Source of the DNA: Enterocloster asparagiformis
GTDB lineage: Bacteria > Bacillota > Clostridia > Lachnospirales > Lachnospiraceae
DNA length: 64,000 bases
Direction of reading: 5' to 3'
NCBI GenBank assembly: GCA_018380885.1
Contig: JAGZSY010000005.1
Span: 62,001-126,000, forward strand
Below, piece by piece: positions 16,792 through 25,292 of the stretch. Under the pieces are notes generated by a model. That model was not told the origin of the DNA and ran no database searches. It was given only the letters and a program-made list of their open reading frames with translations. The translations under genes were made by a program, and so were the position numbers. Within the stretch, counting starts at the first letter, position 1. Each line of letters starts with the position of its first letter.

Positions 16792-18734
16792 GTCAGCGGA
16801 TAAAACCGCTTGCGGCGCGGTTCCTTGTCCTCGCGGCCGCCTTCCTGGCCTCCATGGGGATTTTTACGCTATCCTACCGTTTGGACAACAAATACGCACT
16901 CCAATCCGTTCAGCCGATCAATGGTATTCTGTTCCTTAATTCGGATCAGGGCGATCCCTTGTACCTGATCAACGGCTGGGAATATTACCGGGGCAGGCTG
17001 CTGTCCCCGGAGGATTTTTTGCACGATCTTCCCCTCCCGGACGATCACATTTTTATCGGACAGTACCCGGGCATGGAGGCCGGCGACCCCTACGCTTCCC
17101 CCCACGGAAGCGCCTCCTACCGGCTGGTTCTCTCCCTCCCGGAGACGCCCGCCTTCTACACGCTGGAGCTTCCGGAAATCTATTCTTCCTACCGGCTCTA
17201 CATCGGCAGCCGGCTGATGGCCGTCCGGGGAAATCCTGATCCAAACCGCTATGAGCCGGCTCTGCGCTCCGGGTCCGTGACCTTTGAGGCCTCCGGGGAT
17301 GTGCCGCTCCTATTTGCGGTCTCGGATTGGTCACATTTATACAGCGGTATGGTTTATCCGCCGGCCTTCGGAACGCCGGACGCGGTGGCCTCTCTGCTGG
17401 GCCAACGATTTGCCGCCAGTCTGAGCGTAACCGTGCTGGCCGCAATCCTGGGCTTCTTCCAGATTGCCCTGGCGTTCCTCCTCAGGAACCGGCGTTCCCT
17501 GCTGGCCGGTCTGATCTGCGCGGCCTTTGCCGTCACCACCAGCTCGCCGGCCGTCCATCAGCTGATCACCACCGGCATCGTGCCCTTTTACAACATTGAA
17601 ATTTTCTGCCGGTATGCGGTGTACGCGCTTTCGCTGCTCCTGGTCCTGGAGCTGTGCGGGGAGAAAAATCACCTTTCAGCGGCCTTTTCTTACATAGCCG
17701 CCCTGTTCCCCTTTGTGGCTCTGGCGGTGTCCCTGGCGGCCCCCGGCATGACCTACCGCGGTCTGGTCCTGTTTTCACGGGCAGCCGGGGCTTATAAAAT
17801 CATCTGCGCCGTCTGGCTTCTGGCTGCCGCCTTCCTGGCGGGCCTTTCCAAGGAGACCGCGGAAACGGAGACCGACCGGCTGATCCTGCTTGCCGGTATC
17901 TGTATTTTCTCCTCCTCCCTGGCGGCGGACCGGCTGTATCCGGCCTTTGAACCCATCCGGTTCTTCTGGTTTTCCGAGATAGCGGGCTTCCTGTTCGTGC
18001 TGCTGTTGAGCTTTCTGCTGCTGCGCAGTTCGGCCGGGCTTTACCGGCAGAAAACAGCGCTGACCCGCGAAAAGCAGTTTATGGAGGATCAGATTCTGAT
18101 GCAGAAAAAGCACTATGGGGAGCTGGCTTCCCAGATCGAGACCATCCGCGCCATGCGCCACGACATCCGCCATCACCTTACCCAGCTGTCCGCTCTTTTA
18201 AAGGAGGGAAACGCGGAAGCCGCCGTCCGGTATCTGGATAAAATCACGCACAGCACATTGACCTCGTCCCCCCTGTCGTTCTGCGGGGCTTATTATGTGG
18301 ACGTGCTGCTCCGGTACTGCTATTCCCGCTCGGAAGAGCTCTGCATCCCCATGGAGATCCACGCCGATCTCCCCGCAAATCCGGGCATTCCGGAGGAGGA
18401 TTTATGTGTAATCCTGGGAAATATCCTGGAAAACGCCATTGAAGCCAGCCTGCCCGTTTCGCCCGGGAAGCGCCGTATCTCAGTATCCATCGCCTGCCGC
18501 AGCGACGCCATCGGCATGGAGGTCACCAACCGCTACGCGGGCGAGCTGGTCCCGGACGGCGAAAACTTTTATTCGTCCAAGGAACCCGGCCGCCATGGAA
18601 TCGGGCTTTCCTCCATCCGCTCCACTGCGGAAAAGTATCAGGGGGAGGTATGGCTGAAAACGGAACCGCATGAAAATGGAATCAATCTATTTACCATACA
18701 GGTCCTCTTGTTGAAAAATATCACCCCATCGTGA
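16788..18734 (+). CDS. 7TM GHKL sensor histidine kinase (module 2)
   Basis: 648 residues, paralogous to the kinase at 11310 over its full length: N-terminal anchor ending in YRLDNKYA (compare YRHDNKYT), extracellular jellyroll-like domain with LINGWEYYRGRLLSPEDF and HGSASYRLVLSLPE, a run of about seven membrane helices (about 210-420), then a GHKL core with the His box AMRHDIRHHL (His near residue 455), N-box GNILENAIEAS and G-box HGIGLSSI. It starts at the ATG overlapping the upstream stop (ATGA), so kinase and repeat protein are made together. The likely target is the regulator at 13641. Confidence 0.9.
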   Translation: MSQRIKPLAARFLVLAAAFLASMGIFTLSYRLDNKYALQSVQPINGILFLNSDQGDPLYLINGWEYYRGRLLSPEDFLHDLPLPDDHIFIGQYPGMEAGDPYASPHGSASYRLVLSLPETPAFYTLELPEIYSSYRLYIGSRLMAVRGNPDPNRYEPALRSGSVTFEASGDVPLLFAVSDWSHLYSGMVYPPAFGTPDAVASLLGQRFAASLSVTVLAAILGFFQIALAFLLRNRRSLLAGLICAAFAVTTSSPAVHQLITTGIVPFYNIEIFCRYAVYALSLLLVLELCGEKNHLSAAFSYIAALFPFVALAVSLAAPGMTYRGLVLFSRAAGAYKIICAVWLLAAAFLAGLSKETAETETDRLILLAGICIFSSSLAADRLYPAFEPIRFFWFSEIAGFLFVLLLSFLLLRSSAGLYRQKTALTREKQFMEDQILMQKKHYGELASQIETIRAMRHDIRHHLTQLSALLKEGNAEAAVRYLDKITHSTLTSSPLSFCGAYYVDVLLRYCYSRSEELCIPMEIHADLPANPGIPEEDLCVILGNILENAIEASLPVSPGKRRISVSIACRSDAIGMEVTNRYAGELVPDGENFYSSKEPGRHGIGLSSIRSTAEKYQGEVWLKTEPHENGINLFTIQVLLLKNITPS

Positions 18735-18795
18735 CGCGGATATTCAAAATCAGCCCGCAGCTTTTGGCAATGTGAATTTGTTCCGCAAAGCAAAA

Positions 18796-18840
18796 GGAAG
18801 GAACGGCGGTTTTTCATCACCCGCCATTCCTTCCTTTTTC
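18796..18840 (+). terminator. Bidirectional terminator between module 2 and the GntR-like gene
   Basis: Arms GGAAGGAACGGCGG (18796-18809) and CCGCCATTCCTTCC (18821-18834), one mismatch, followed by TTTTT on the plus strand and preceded by AAAA, giving a T-tract in the minus direction. Confidence 0.85.
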
Positions 18841-18913
18841 CGCCCTCCGCCCGGGACGTATGATTTTTAACCGGCGTCTCCTGCTGCCGGAAAGCCAGGA
18901 ACCGCTCCCGGTT

Positions 18914-20368
18914 TTATTTCCATAACGCGGTGCCATCGTAGACCTGCATTGCGGCCTCGTAATACCCCAGCCGCTTGCATTCCTCCGTTATCAGGAGATA
19001 GATACTCTCAAAGGCCTGCGCGGCCTTCTCGGCGAACATCGCCTGGCTGCCGGCGAAAAGCGCCTCCACCGCTTCGGCACACTGCTCATGGATTTGACAG
19101 TTGGCCGGCGTCTTTTCCCTGTTTAACAGCCCTGGAATCGTGCGGCCGATGCGCAGATTTCTTTGCAGCAGCCCATAAATGACGTCGAACGCCTCAATCC
19201 TGATATGCTCGGTGATAAAATCCAGCAGGATGGCCGGTGTGCGCCCATATAAATAGTCCACATTCCACAGGCGGTTGATTTCAGCCTTCACCGCCTGCAC
19301 CTCCGGCCAGGTAACCGTTGAAGCCGCGCAGGCGGCCGCGCCCTCTATGGTCAGCGCCAGCAGCTCCAGCGTGTCCAGATAGCGCCGGACGTGGCAGGCA
19401 ATCAGATGGGGCGGCACCTGAACCTTTTGAATATCGTTTTCATCCATCTCCACAAAGATCCCATTGCCGCGAACCGTCTTTACAACGCCCCATTCCTGCA
19501 AAATCTGTATGGCCTTAACGGTAGTGTCCACACTGACGCCGTAAATCCTCTGAAGCTCTTTGTGTTTCGGAAGCTGATCCCCCTTCCGGTAGACGCCGAC
19601 GGCCACTAACCCGACAATATCCATATATACGGCAGAGTACCGCACCTCGGAGACCTCCAGAAGCTTCTCAAGCTGCTTTCTGCCAAGCAGAACCGTGGAG
19701 TCGGGGGGGACATTAAAAGCGGGAGCGGCCCCGTCGGCCATTCCATAAATATCGGACATATCGTCAAAATGGACGCTTTCCGGCGCTCCGCCTGTTTCGA
19801 GGGCCCTCATGAACATTAGCATCTGTTCATAATACCGGCTCCTGGCCGCTATATTGTCGTGCAGCGGCCTCAGGTCGGAAAGCCCCAGGCTGTCTACGGC
19901 TTCCAGAATCAACGAATTCTCATTTCGCGCGACAAAAAACCGGTAAAACTGTTTGGACAATTTCCAAAACTCCGGCACATTTTCGATTTTCATATTGCTC
20001 AGGATTTTTCGCGGTATTTCCAAATCCGCCAGCGTGCAGCGCGAGATGCCCCTTTTTATCACCGGATAACACAACAGCACGCCTGTTTTCAGCACATCGC
20101 CGGTAACGTCTTTGTCGATCTTCTCCAGGGCGAGCACGGTGGTCCTGTGACCGGCATTCCGTTTGGAGCTTACCACAGGGCGTTTCCTCTGGGATGTTTC
20201 AATGAGCCCCTTTTCCTCCAGCATGGCTAAAGCCCGCCGGATCGTTTTTTCTGAAGTTCCAAACTCCAGGCACAAATCCGCGCGTGAGGGGAGGCTGGTC
20301 CCCTCCGGCAGCAATCCGCATTCGATTTTATTCTTTAAAATTTGAAAAATCCTGTCATACATTAGCAT
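18914..20368 (-). CDS. Transcription regulator with two GntR-type winged-helix domains
   Basis: 484 residues. An N-terminal GntR helix-turn-helix (about 1-68: YDRIFQILKNKI..., LPSRADLCLEFGTSEKTIRRALAMLEEKGLI) is followed by an unassigned middle region and a second GntR-type domain (about 238-310: LPKHKELQRIYGVSVDTTVKAIQILQEWGVVKTVRGNGIFV). The remaining C-terminal part is helical, like a FadR/FCD-type effector domain, though not clearly assigned. Ordinary GntR regulators have one such domain and 220-250 residues. It is the last gene of an operon with a hybrid kinase and a substrate-binding fusion, and may control transport or metabolism of that ligand. Confidence 0.8.
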   Translation of the reverse strand: MLMYDRIFQILKNKIECGLLPEGTSLPSRADLCLEFGTSEKTIRRALAMLEEKGLIETSQRKRPVVSSKRNAGHRTTVLALEKIDKDVTGDVLKTGVLLCYPVIKRGISRCTLADLEIPRKILSNMKIENVPEFWKLSKQFYRFFVARNENSLILEAVDSLGLSDLRPLHDNIAARSRYYEQMLMFMRALETGGAPESVHFDDMSDIYGMADGAAPAFNVPPDSTVLLGRKQLEKLLEVSEVRYSAVYMDIVGLVAVGVYRKGDQLPKHKELQRIYGVSVDTTVKAIQILQEWGVVKTVRGNGIFVEMDENDIQKVQVPPHLIACHVRRYLDTLELLALTIEGAAACAASTVTWPEVQAVKAEINRLWNVDYLYGRTPAILLDFITEHIRIEAFDVIYGLLQRNLRIGRTIPGLLNREKTPANCQIHEQCAEAVEALFAGSQAMFAEKAAQAFESIYLLITEECKRLGYYEAAMQVYDGTALWK

Positions 20369-20400
20369 TTCTTAACAATCCTCATCTTTTGCAGCCCTTT

Positions 20401-23001
20401 TTAGCTGTCAATTTCCGTTTTGCGGGCATAGTCTCCCTTTGCCTGTCCCTGCAGGGCTTCCACATAGGCGTCAGTGATGTCGCTCATCATAAAGGGCTTT
20501 GCAATATGCGCGTTCATGCCGCAGGCCAAACATTTCTCCACGTCCTCGCGGAAGGAATTGGCGGTCATGGCAAAAATGATGATGCGTCCCGCGTCCGGGC
20601 GGGCAAGCGCGCGGATCGCCCGCGTTGCGCTGTAGCCGTCCATCACCGGCATCTGAATATCCATCAGGATCAGGTCATAAAAGCCCTCGGGCGCTTCGCA
20701 AAACCGGTCAACCGCCTCCCGGCCATTTTGAGCTGTGGTGACAATGGCCTGGGCGTCCTCCAGCAGCGCAACAGCGATCTCCAGATTGAGTTCATTGTCC
20801 TCTGCCAGCAAAACATGCGCGCCGGCCAGGGCTGTGGACTGCGCTGTTTTCGGCTGGTCGTGGCTTTGTCCCGTCAGACCCGCCACGACCGCCGCCAAAT
20901 TTGAACGGAATACCGGCCGGCACAGGGTGGCGTCGGCGCCGCACACCGCGGCCGCGTCGTTCAGCTCATCCTTGTCCTGTCCGGTCAGAATAATTTTCAA
21001 GGCGGGACTGCTTGCCGTTTTGCGAATTTGAGCGACAAACAGCTGCATATCCTCAGATGTATCCCACTTTATAAAGCACATTTCAAAGGGAAGTCCCCTT
21101 TGCGCCGCCGCGCCCAGCTTGCGCAGGGCGGTCTTAGCGTCGGACGCTTCGTCCACCCGGAAGTTCTCCAACGCCAGCACGTCGCAGAAATGTGTTCTTA
21201 GTTCTTCCGTCCGGTTTACAACCAATACCCGCTGGCCGTTCCCACAGCGCTCCGGGCTTCCGATCAAATCATCCGGCGCGTAGGCGAAGGGCAGGTCCAC
21301 GGTAAACACGCTGCCCGCGCCTGCTTCGCTGGAGACGGCAATCGAGCCGCCCATCATTTCCACAAAGCTTTTGGTGATTGGCAGGCCCAGCCCGGTGCCG
21401 CCGTATTGCCGCACAATCCCGCTGTTTTCCTGGGTGAAGGGCTCAAAAACGCGTTCAATATTTTCCGGTGCAATTCCACGCCCGGTGTCCTTCACCTCAA
21501 ATCGAAGCCATACCTGTCTCTCCTCGCGGCGCAAGGTCGCTACGTTTAGACTAACATATCCGTGGGCAGATGTAAACTTCACTGCGTTGGAAAGCAGATT
21601 TGTAAGAATCTGTTCCAGGCGAAGCGCGTCTCCAACCAGATGCTCCGCAACCTCGCCGCGGAGGAAAATTTGAAAATCAATCTGCTTATTCACCGCCTGC
21701 ACATGAAACACAGTCGTCAGCGCCCGCAGAAGCCTTCCCAAGTCGAACCGCTCGGGGTGGAGCTCGATTTTTCCGCTCTCGATCTTGGACATATCCAGAA
21801 TATCGTTGATCAGGGAGAGGAGATGTGTTGACGAAAGGGTGATCTTATCCAGGCAGTTGCGCATCCGGCCGGGATCGTCGATATGGTTTTTCCCAAGCTC
21901 GACCATTCCCATAATGCCGTTGAGAGGCGTGCGGATTTCGTGAGACATCTGGGACAGGAAGTCGCTTTTCGCGCGGTTGGCGGCCTCCGCCCGTTCCTTT
22001 TCCATCCGCAGCAGTTCATTGCTGCGCTTTTCGCTGCGCCTGAACAGCCAGAAGAACGTGATCACCGTGACGAACACCACGAAAAAGATCCCCATGCCTA
22101 CCACCGCCATAAACTGGCTTAAATAGACAATCTGATCGTTAACTGTCTCGAACGCCATGCTGGTTACCATGTACCAGTCCGTCCCCTCGATCGGCATATA
22201 ATAAAGATACACGTGATGCGTGCCCACTGTCAACAGCGTCAGCCCGCTTTCACCCCCATCGATGGCTGCGCGGAAGGACTGGAAATCATAGCCCTGGTCA
22301 AATTTCGCCTGATTTTCATAGACCGTAAGCAAATTAGCCCCGTGTATCACGTCCTCTGAAAAGACGCTTTTGATCACAAAATCCCCATTTCGGGTCACGA
22401 TATTGGTGTAGGAATTTGTCTCCGTCTTACTGTCCATCCCCAGCCTTGCGCCAATATCAGAAGTATGGAGCCCCACGATTACAGCGACCAGCCGGCTGTC
22501 CTGAAACCGCATGGGGGCTATGCTGGTGCCCAGCAGGATCGTGCCGCTTTCCCAAATATTTTCGTTGACTGAGATCAGTTCCCCGGAGCCGGACAGCAAT
22601 TTGTCAAGTCCGGAAATCTTGGACATCGCAGGCACGGAGCCTTCCGGAGAGTAGGTGATTCCCTTGTCGTTGATAAATGCGATGTGCGTGAAATCATTGT
22701 CCGTCTGCGCCTGTGCAAGAAAATGTCTCAGGCTGTCCTCATCCTTCAGGTCATTCTCCGATATGGCGTTGGTGATCGTACGAATTTGGGAAAACTGGCT
22801 GTTTAGGTTGGTTTGGAAATGGCTGCTGATCTGCGTTGTCATTTCCCTCAGGTAAACCCCGCTGATATTGGTCACCGTGTGCTCTGATACTCTATGGTAT
22901 ACTGTGATGGCAAAGACGCAAAGCCCGGCAACCATCAGCAGCAATGCGGGAGCCAAAAACAGTATTATGCGCTTATCATTCTTTTCTATGAAAGTTTTCA
23001 A
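20401..23001 (-). CDS. Hybrid sensor histidine kinase: dCache, HisKA, HATPase, two receiver domains
   Basis: 866 residues: membrane helices at about 12-33 and 296-321 enclose a Cache-like extracellular domain; the His box FLSQMSHEIRTPLNG has its phospho-acceptor near residue 354; N and G boxes (LTNLLSNAVKF, DTGRGI, GGTGLGLPI) are intact. Two receiver domains follow. The first is degenerate: VVNRTE replaces the acidic pair and Lys (FIKWD) replaces the acceptor Asp. The second is canonical (LLAEDNELN, LMDIQMPVMDGYSA, IAKPF). The likely start is TTG at 23001 with GGAGGG just upstream; no ATG lies near. Neighbouring binding-protein fusion probably supplies the extracellular signal. Confidence 0.88.
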   Translation of the reverse strand: MKTFIEKNDKRIILFLAPALLLMVAGLCVFAITVYHRVSEHTVTNISGVYLREMTTQISSHFQTNLNSQFSQIRTITNAISENDLKDEDSLRHFLAQAQTDNDFTHIAFINDKGITYSPEGSVPAMSKISGLDKLLSGSGELISVNENIWESGTILLGTSIAPMRFQDSRLVAVIVGLHTSDIGARLGMDSKTETNSYTNIVTRNGDFVIKSVFSEDVIHGANLLTVYENQAKFDQGYDFQSFRAAIDGGESGLTLLTVGTHHVYLYYMPIEGTDWYMVTSMAFETVNDQIVYLSQFMAVVGMGIFFVVFVTVITFFWLFRRSEKRSNELLRMEKERAEAANRAKSDFLSQMSHEIRTPLNGIMGMVELGKNHIDDPGRMRNCLDKITLSSTHLLSLINDILDMSKIESGKIELHPERFDLGRLLRALTTVFHVQAVNKQIDFQIFLRGEVAEHLVGDALRLEQILTNLLSNAVKFTSAHGYVSLNVATLRREERQVWLRFEVKDTGRGIAPENIERVFEPFTQENSGIVRQYGGTGLGLPITKSFVEMMGGSIAVSSEAGAGSVFTVDLPFAYAPDDLIGSPERCGNGQRVLVVNRTEELRTHFCDVLALENFRVDEASDAKTALRKLGAAAQRGLPFEMCFIKWDTSEDMQLFVAQIRKTASSPALKIILTGQDKDELNDAAAVCGADATLCRPVFRSNLAAVVAGLTGQSHDQPKTAQSTALAGAHVLLAEDNELNLEIAVALLEDAQAIVTTAQNGREAVDRFCEAPEGFYDLILMDIQMPVMDGYSATRAIRALARPDAGRIIIFAMTANSFREDVEKCLACGMNAHIAKPFMMSDITDAYVEALQGQAKGDYARKTEIDS

Positions 23002-23032
23002 TGTCCCTCCATCCTCGCCGCCTGCCAGGCCT

Positions 23033-24976
23033 TTATTTGTCCTCCGCCAAATCCGTAATTCTTCCTTCCAGCTTTACGTCCACAACACTATCCCGATGCT
23101 GTTCAAAATGCTGCGCCAAGGCGTCGCGGTAAGTCAGACCCGTTTCCTTTATGAGCTTCACGCTTCCCTTCGGCGCGGCTTCGTCGTAGTAATTGAGCAT
23201 CGCATAACCGTCCCCATTACCTTCGGCATAGGTTTTGGAACCGGCCATATAGTCCGTCACCGCAACCTGATAGCGGGCCCTGGGGTCCAGGTCCGTCCCG
23301 TCGGGCATTTTCACGCTCACCAGCCGGCTGCCCACCGGCCGGCTGCTGTCAAAGGTATAATGGATCCCCGAAACCTGCAAAAACCGCCCGCCCGGAAACT
23401 CGTCCGAACAGGTAGACAGGCCGTTTTCCAGCATATCCCACAGGGTTTGTCCCTCCATCTCAAGCACAATAATCTCGTTGTCAAAGGGGCACACCACGGC
23501 GATATCTCCGCCATAGACCACGCCCTCATAAAAGCTGGCTCTGATTCCGCCGCCGTTAACCACCGCAATGGGCGCTCCGGAGGCCTCGGCAACGGAGTCC
23601 GCTATAAAGTTGCCCAGCTCTGTCTCCCTGCGCCGGACATTAAAGTTTTCCAACAGCAGGTCGCGGCTTACCATCCCAATGACTGAAAAATCGTAGGCGG
23701 CCTCGTCCGTTCCATCACAATAGAACTGGTCGATGGACCGCAGGGCTTCTTCCACCGAGCATTTGCCGGACATAATGTTTCTCACGTAGCCGCCCAGGTA
23801 TTCCACCGTTTTGCTTGGAAACAAAACATTGTAAATATATCCCGATTCCACGTACGGTTCTACGCCGCTGGGAATCAAAGCTTCCTGCTGCTGGTAATCC
23901 GTAAGGCAGGACATGCCCCCGCCTATATCCTCAATTAAAGCGGTCTGACCCTCGGGTGTGGAGAGCAACTCCATAATACGCTTGCAGGCGTCTTGCTTTT
24001 CTTCACTGATGCTATTGTTAACGCCCATTAGGGCCGACGGCGAGAACAGAAACCAGGGTTCATTCCCCTCGTTGCTGAAAAGCGGGAGCATCCGGTAGGT
24101 ATACGCCTCCGACTCCCCTTCCTTTACCGCCTCCCGGTTGGCGGCGACGCACTCATAATAGAGCGCGGAATCTCCAAAAGCGGCCGCAAGCGTCCCGTTG
24201 CTCAAACGGTTCTTGCATAGGACGGTATTGCGCTGGCGGGCAATATCGGCGGGGTCCATGACGCCGGCGGCCACAAGGGCATCCGACAGGGCGAAGCTCT
24301 GTTCCCAGACGCCGGTGAAGGTCGCCTCTTTATTTCTAAAATCCGCCAGCCATTTCACGCCCTCAACTGTTCCCAGAAAATCAGGCACCATGTTGCCCAC
24401 ATAGAACAAGCCCACCGCCGTATTAAAGTCGCTCATGATGGAAAAGCTGACGCCATCTTCCCCGACGCCAAGTCCCTTTGCCTTTAACTCGGAAAGCGCG
24501 GCAACCAGCTGCGTATTATCGGCGGGCAGGGGCAGACCCGCCTGCTCGAACAGCGTCTCGTTGACCACATATCCGCTGTACACGCCGGGGAGCGGGAGCA
24601 TATAGGTTTTCCCATCGGTTTTCCAGGCATTCATAATGGTTCCGTCATAGGCGGCGCTGGCCCTTGTGTCGCTGATATCCAGCAAATATTGTCGCACCAG
24701 ATTCGTATCAGGCTGCGCTGTGATCAGCAGATCCGGACCCATCCCCCTGTCCAGACGGCGAAGCTGCTCGCTGGGGTAGAGCGACAGCTCCACCTGCAAG
24801 TCAATATCCTCATAGGTGGATTCCACCAGTTCCTCCACCTGCTTAAAATTCACGTTATAAAGAATTTTGACCACGGTTTTTTCCTTTGGCGCTTGCTGGC
24901 CGCAGCCTGCCAATACCCCTGAGGCTATAATAACGCCCAATATCCATGCGATCCCCTTGCCTGCACTGCGCTTCAT
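23033..24976 (-). CDS. Lipoprotein fusing an ABC-type solute-binding domain to a 5'-nucleotidase C-terminal domain
   Basis: 647 residues. Signal peptide with lipobox LAGC (Cys25), so membrane-anchored on the outside. Residues about 35-420 look like a family 1 extracellular solute-binding protein (GPDLLITAQPD, MLPLPGVYSGYVVNETLFEQAGLPLP, SALMGVN). From about residue 435 the sequence matches the 5'-nucleotidase C-terminal domain (ETELGNFIADSV, VVNGGGIRAS, GDIAVVCPFDNEI, GGRFLQVSGI, YAEGNGDGY), which binds the nucleotide base in UshA-type enzymes. The metal-dependent catalytic domain of those enzymes is absent. It is first in an operon with a hybrid kinase and is probably its ligand-capturing partner. 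GAGGAGG precedes the ATG. Confidence 0.82.
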   Translation of the reverse strand: MKRSAGKGIAWILGVIIASGVLAGCGQQAPKEKTVVKILYNVNFKQVEELVESTYEDIDLQVELSLYPSEQLRRLDRGMGPDLLITAQPDTNLVRQYLLDISDTRASAAYDGTIMNAWKTDGKTYMLPLPGVYSGYVVNETLFEQAGLPLPADNTQLVAALSELKAKGLGVGEDGVSFSIMSDFNTAVGLFYVGNMVPDFLGTVEGVKWLADFRNKEATFTGVWEQSFALSDALVAAGVMDPADIARQRNTVLCKNRLSNGTLAAAFGDSALYYECVAANREAVKEGESEAYTYRMLPLFSNEGNEPWFLFSPSALMGVNNSISEEKQDACKRIMELLSTPEGQTALIEDIGGGMSCLTDYQQQEALIPSGVEPYVESGYIYNVLFPSKTVEYLGGYVRNIMSGKCSVEEALRSIDQFYCDGTDEAAYDFSVIGMVSRDLLLENFNVRRRETELGNFIADSVAEASGAPIAVVNGGGIRASFYEGVVYGGDIAVVCPFDNEIIVLEMEGQTLWDMLENGLSTCSDEFPGGRFLQVSGIHYTFDSSRPVGSRLVSVKMPDGTDLDPRARYQVAVTDYMAGSKTYAEGNGDGYAMLNYYDEAAPKGSVKLIKETGLTYRDALAQHFEQHRDSVVDVKLEGRITDLAEDK

Positions 24977-25094
24977 ATGTGTTCCTCCTCGCTTTTAAGA
25001 AAGACTGCCAGGTATGGGCCGGTTAATCCCCCAATGAGACAAACAGTTAAAAATAGGCAGTAAATTTCTTTTTTCTTGGTACCTTATCAGAATA

Positions 25095-25123
25095 ATTATA
25101 ATGCAAGAAGGCCTTTTTTACAA
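25095..25123 (-). promoter_or_regulatory. Promoter of the binding-protein/hybrid-kinase/GntR operon
   Basis: Read on the minus strand: TTGTAA, 17 bases, TATAAT. The leader to the ATG at 24976 is about 110 bases. Confidence 0.65.
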
Positions 25124-25237
25124 CGGCAAACCACACTCAAACGTTTGTCATTTCAAAACACCCTCCATACGTCATTTCCGGGGAGTATGCGCGCTGCTTT
25201 TTCCATGTCTTTGTCTGAAATCCCGCCGCTGTAATTC

Positions 25238-25280
25238 CAAAAAAGGGCCGCCCACTAAATTTAATTAGTGCGGCGGCCCC
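25238..25280 (-). terminator. Terminator of the old-yellow-enzyme gene
   Basis: Minus-direction arms built from GGGGCCGCCGCACTAATT and its near complement (GGGCCGCCCACTAAATT on the plus strand, from 25245), an imperfect long stem ending in a T-tract (complement of 25238-25244). Confidence 0.8.
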
Positions 25281-25292
25281 GCTGTGCTGCGA

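Larger units (their letters stand above)
24977..25292 (-). other. Intergenic region between two minus-strand units
   Basis: 316 bases without a gene. It holds the promoter of the 24976 operon (25095-25123) and the terminator of the flavoprotein gene (25238-25280). Nothing else was recognised. Confidence 0.6.
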
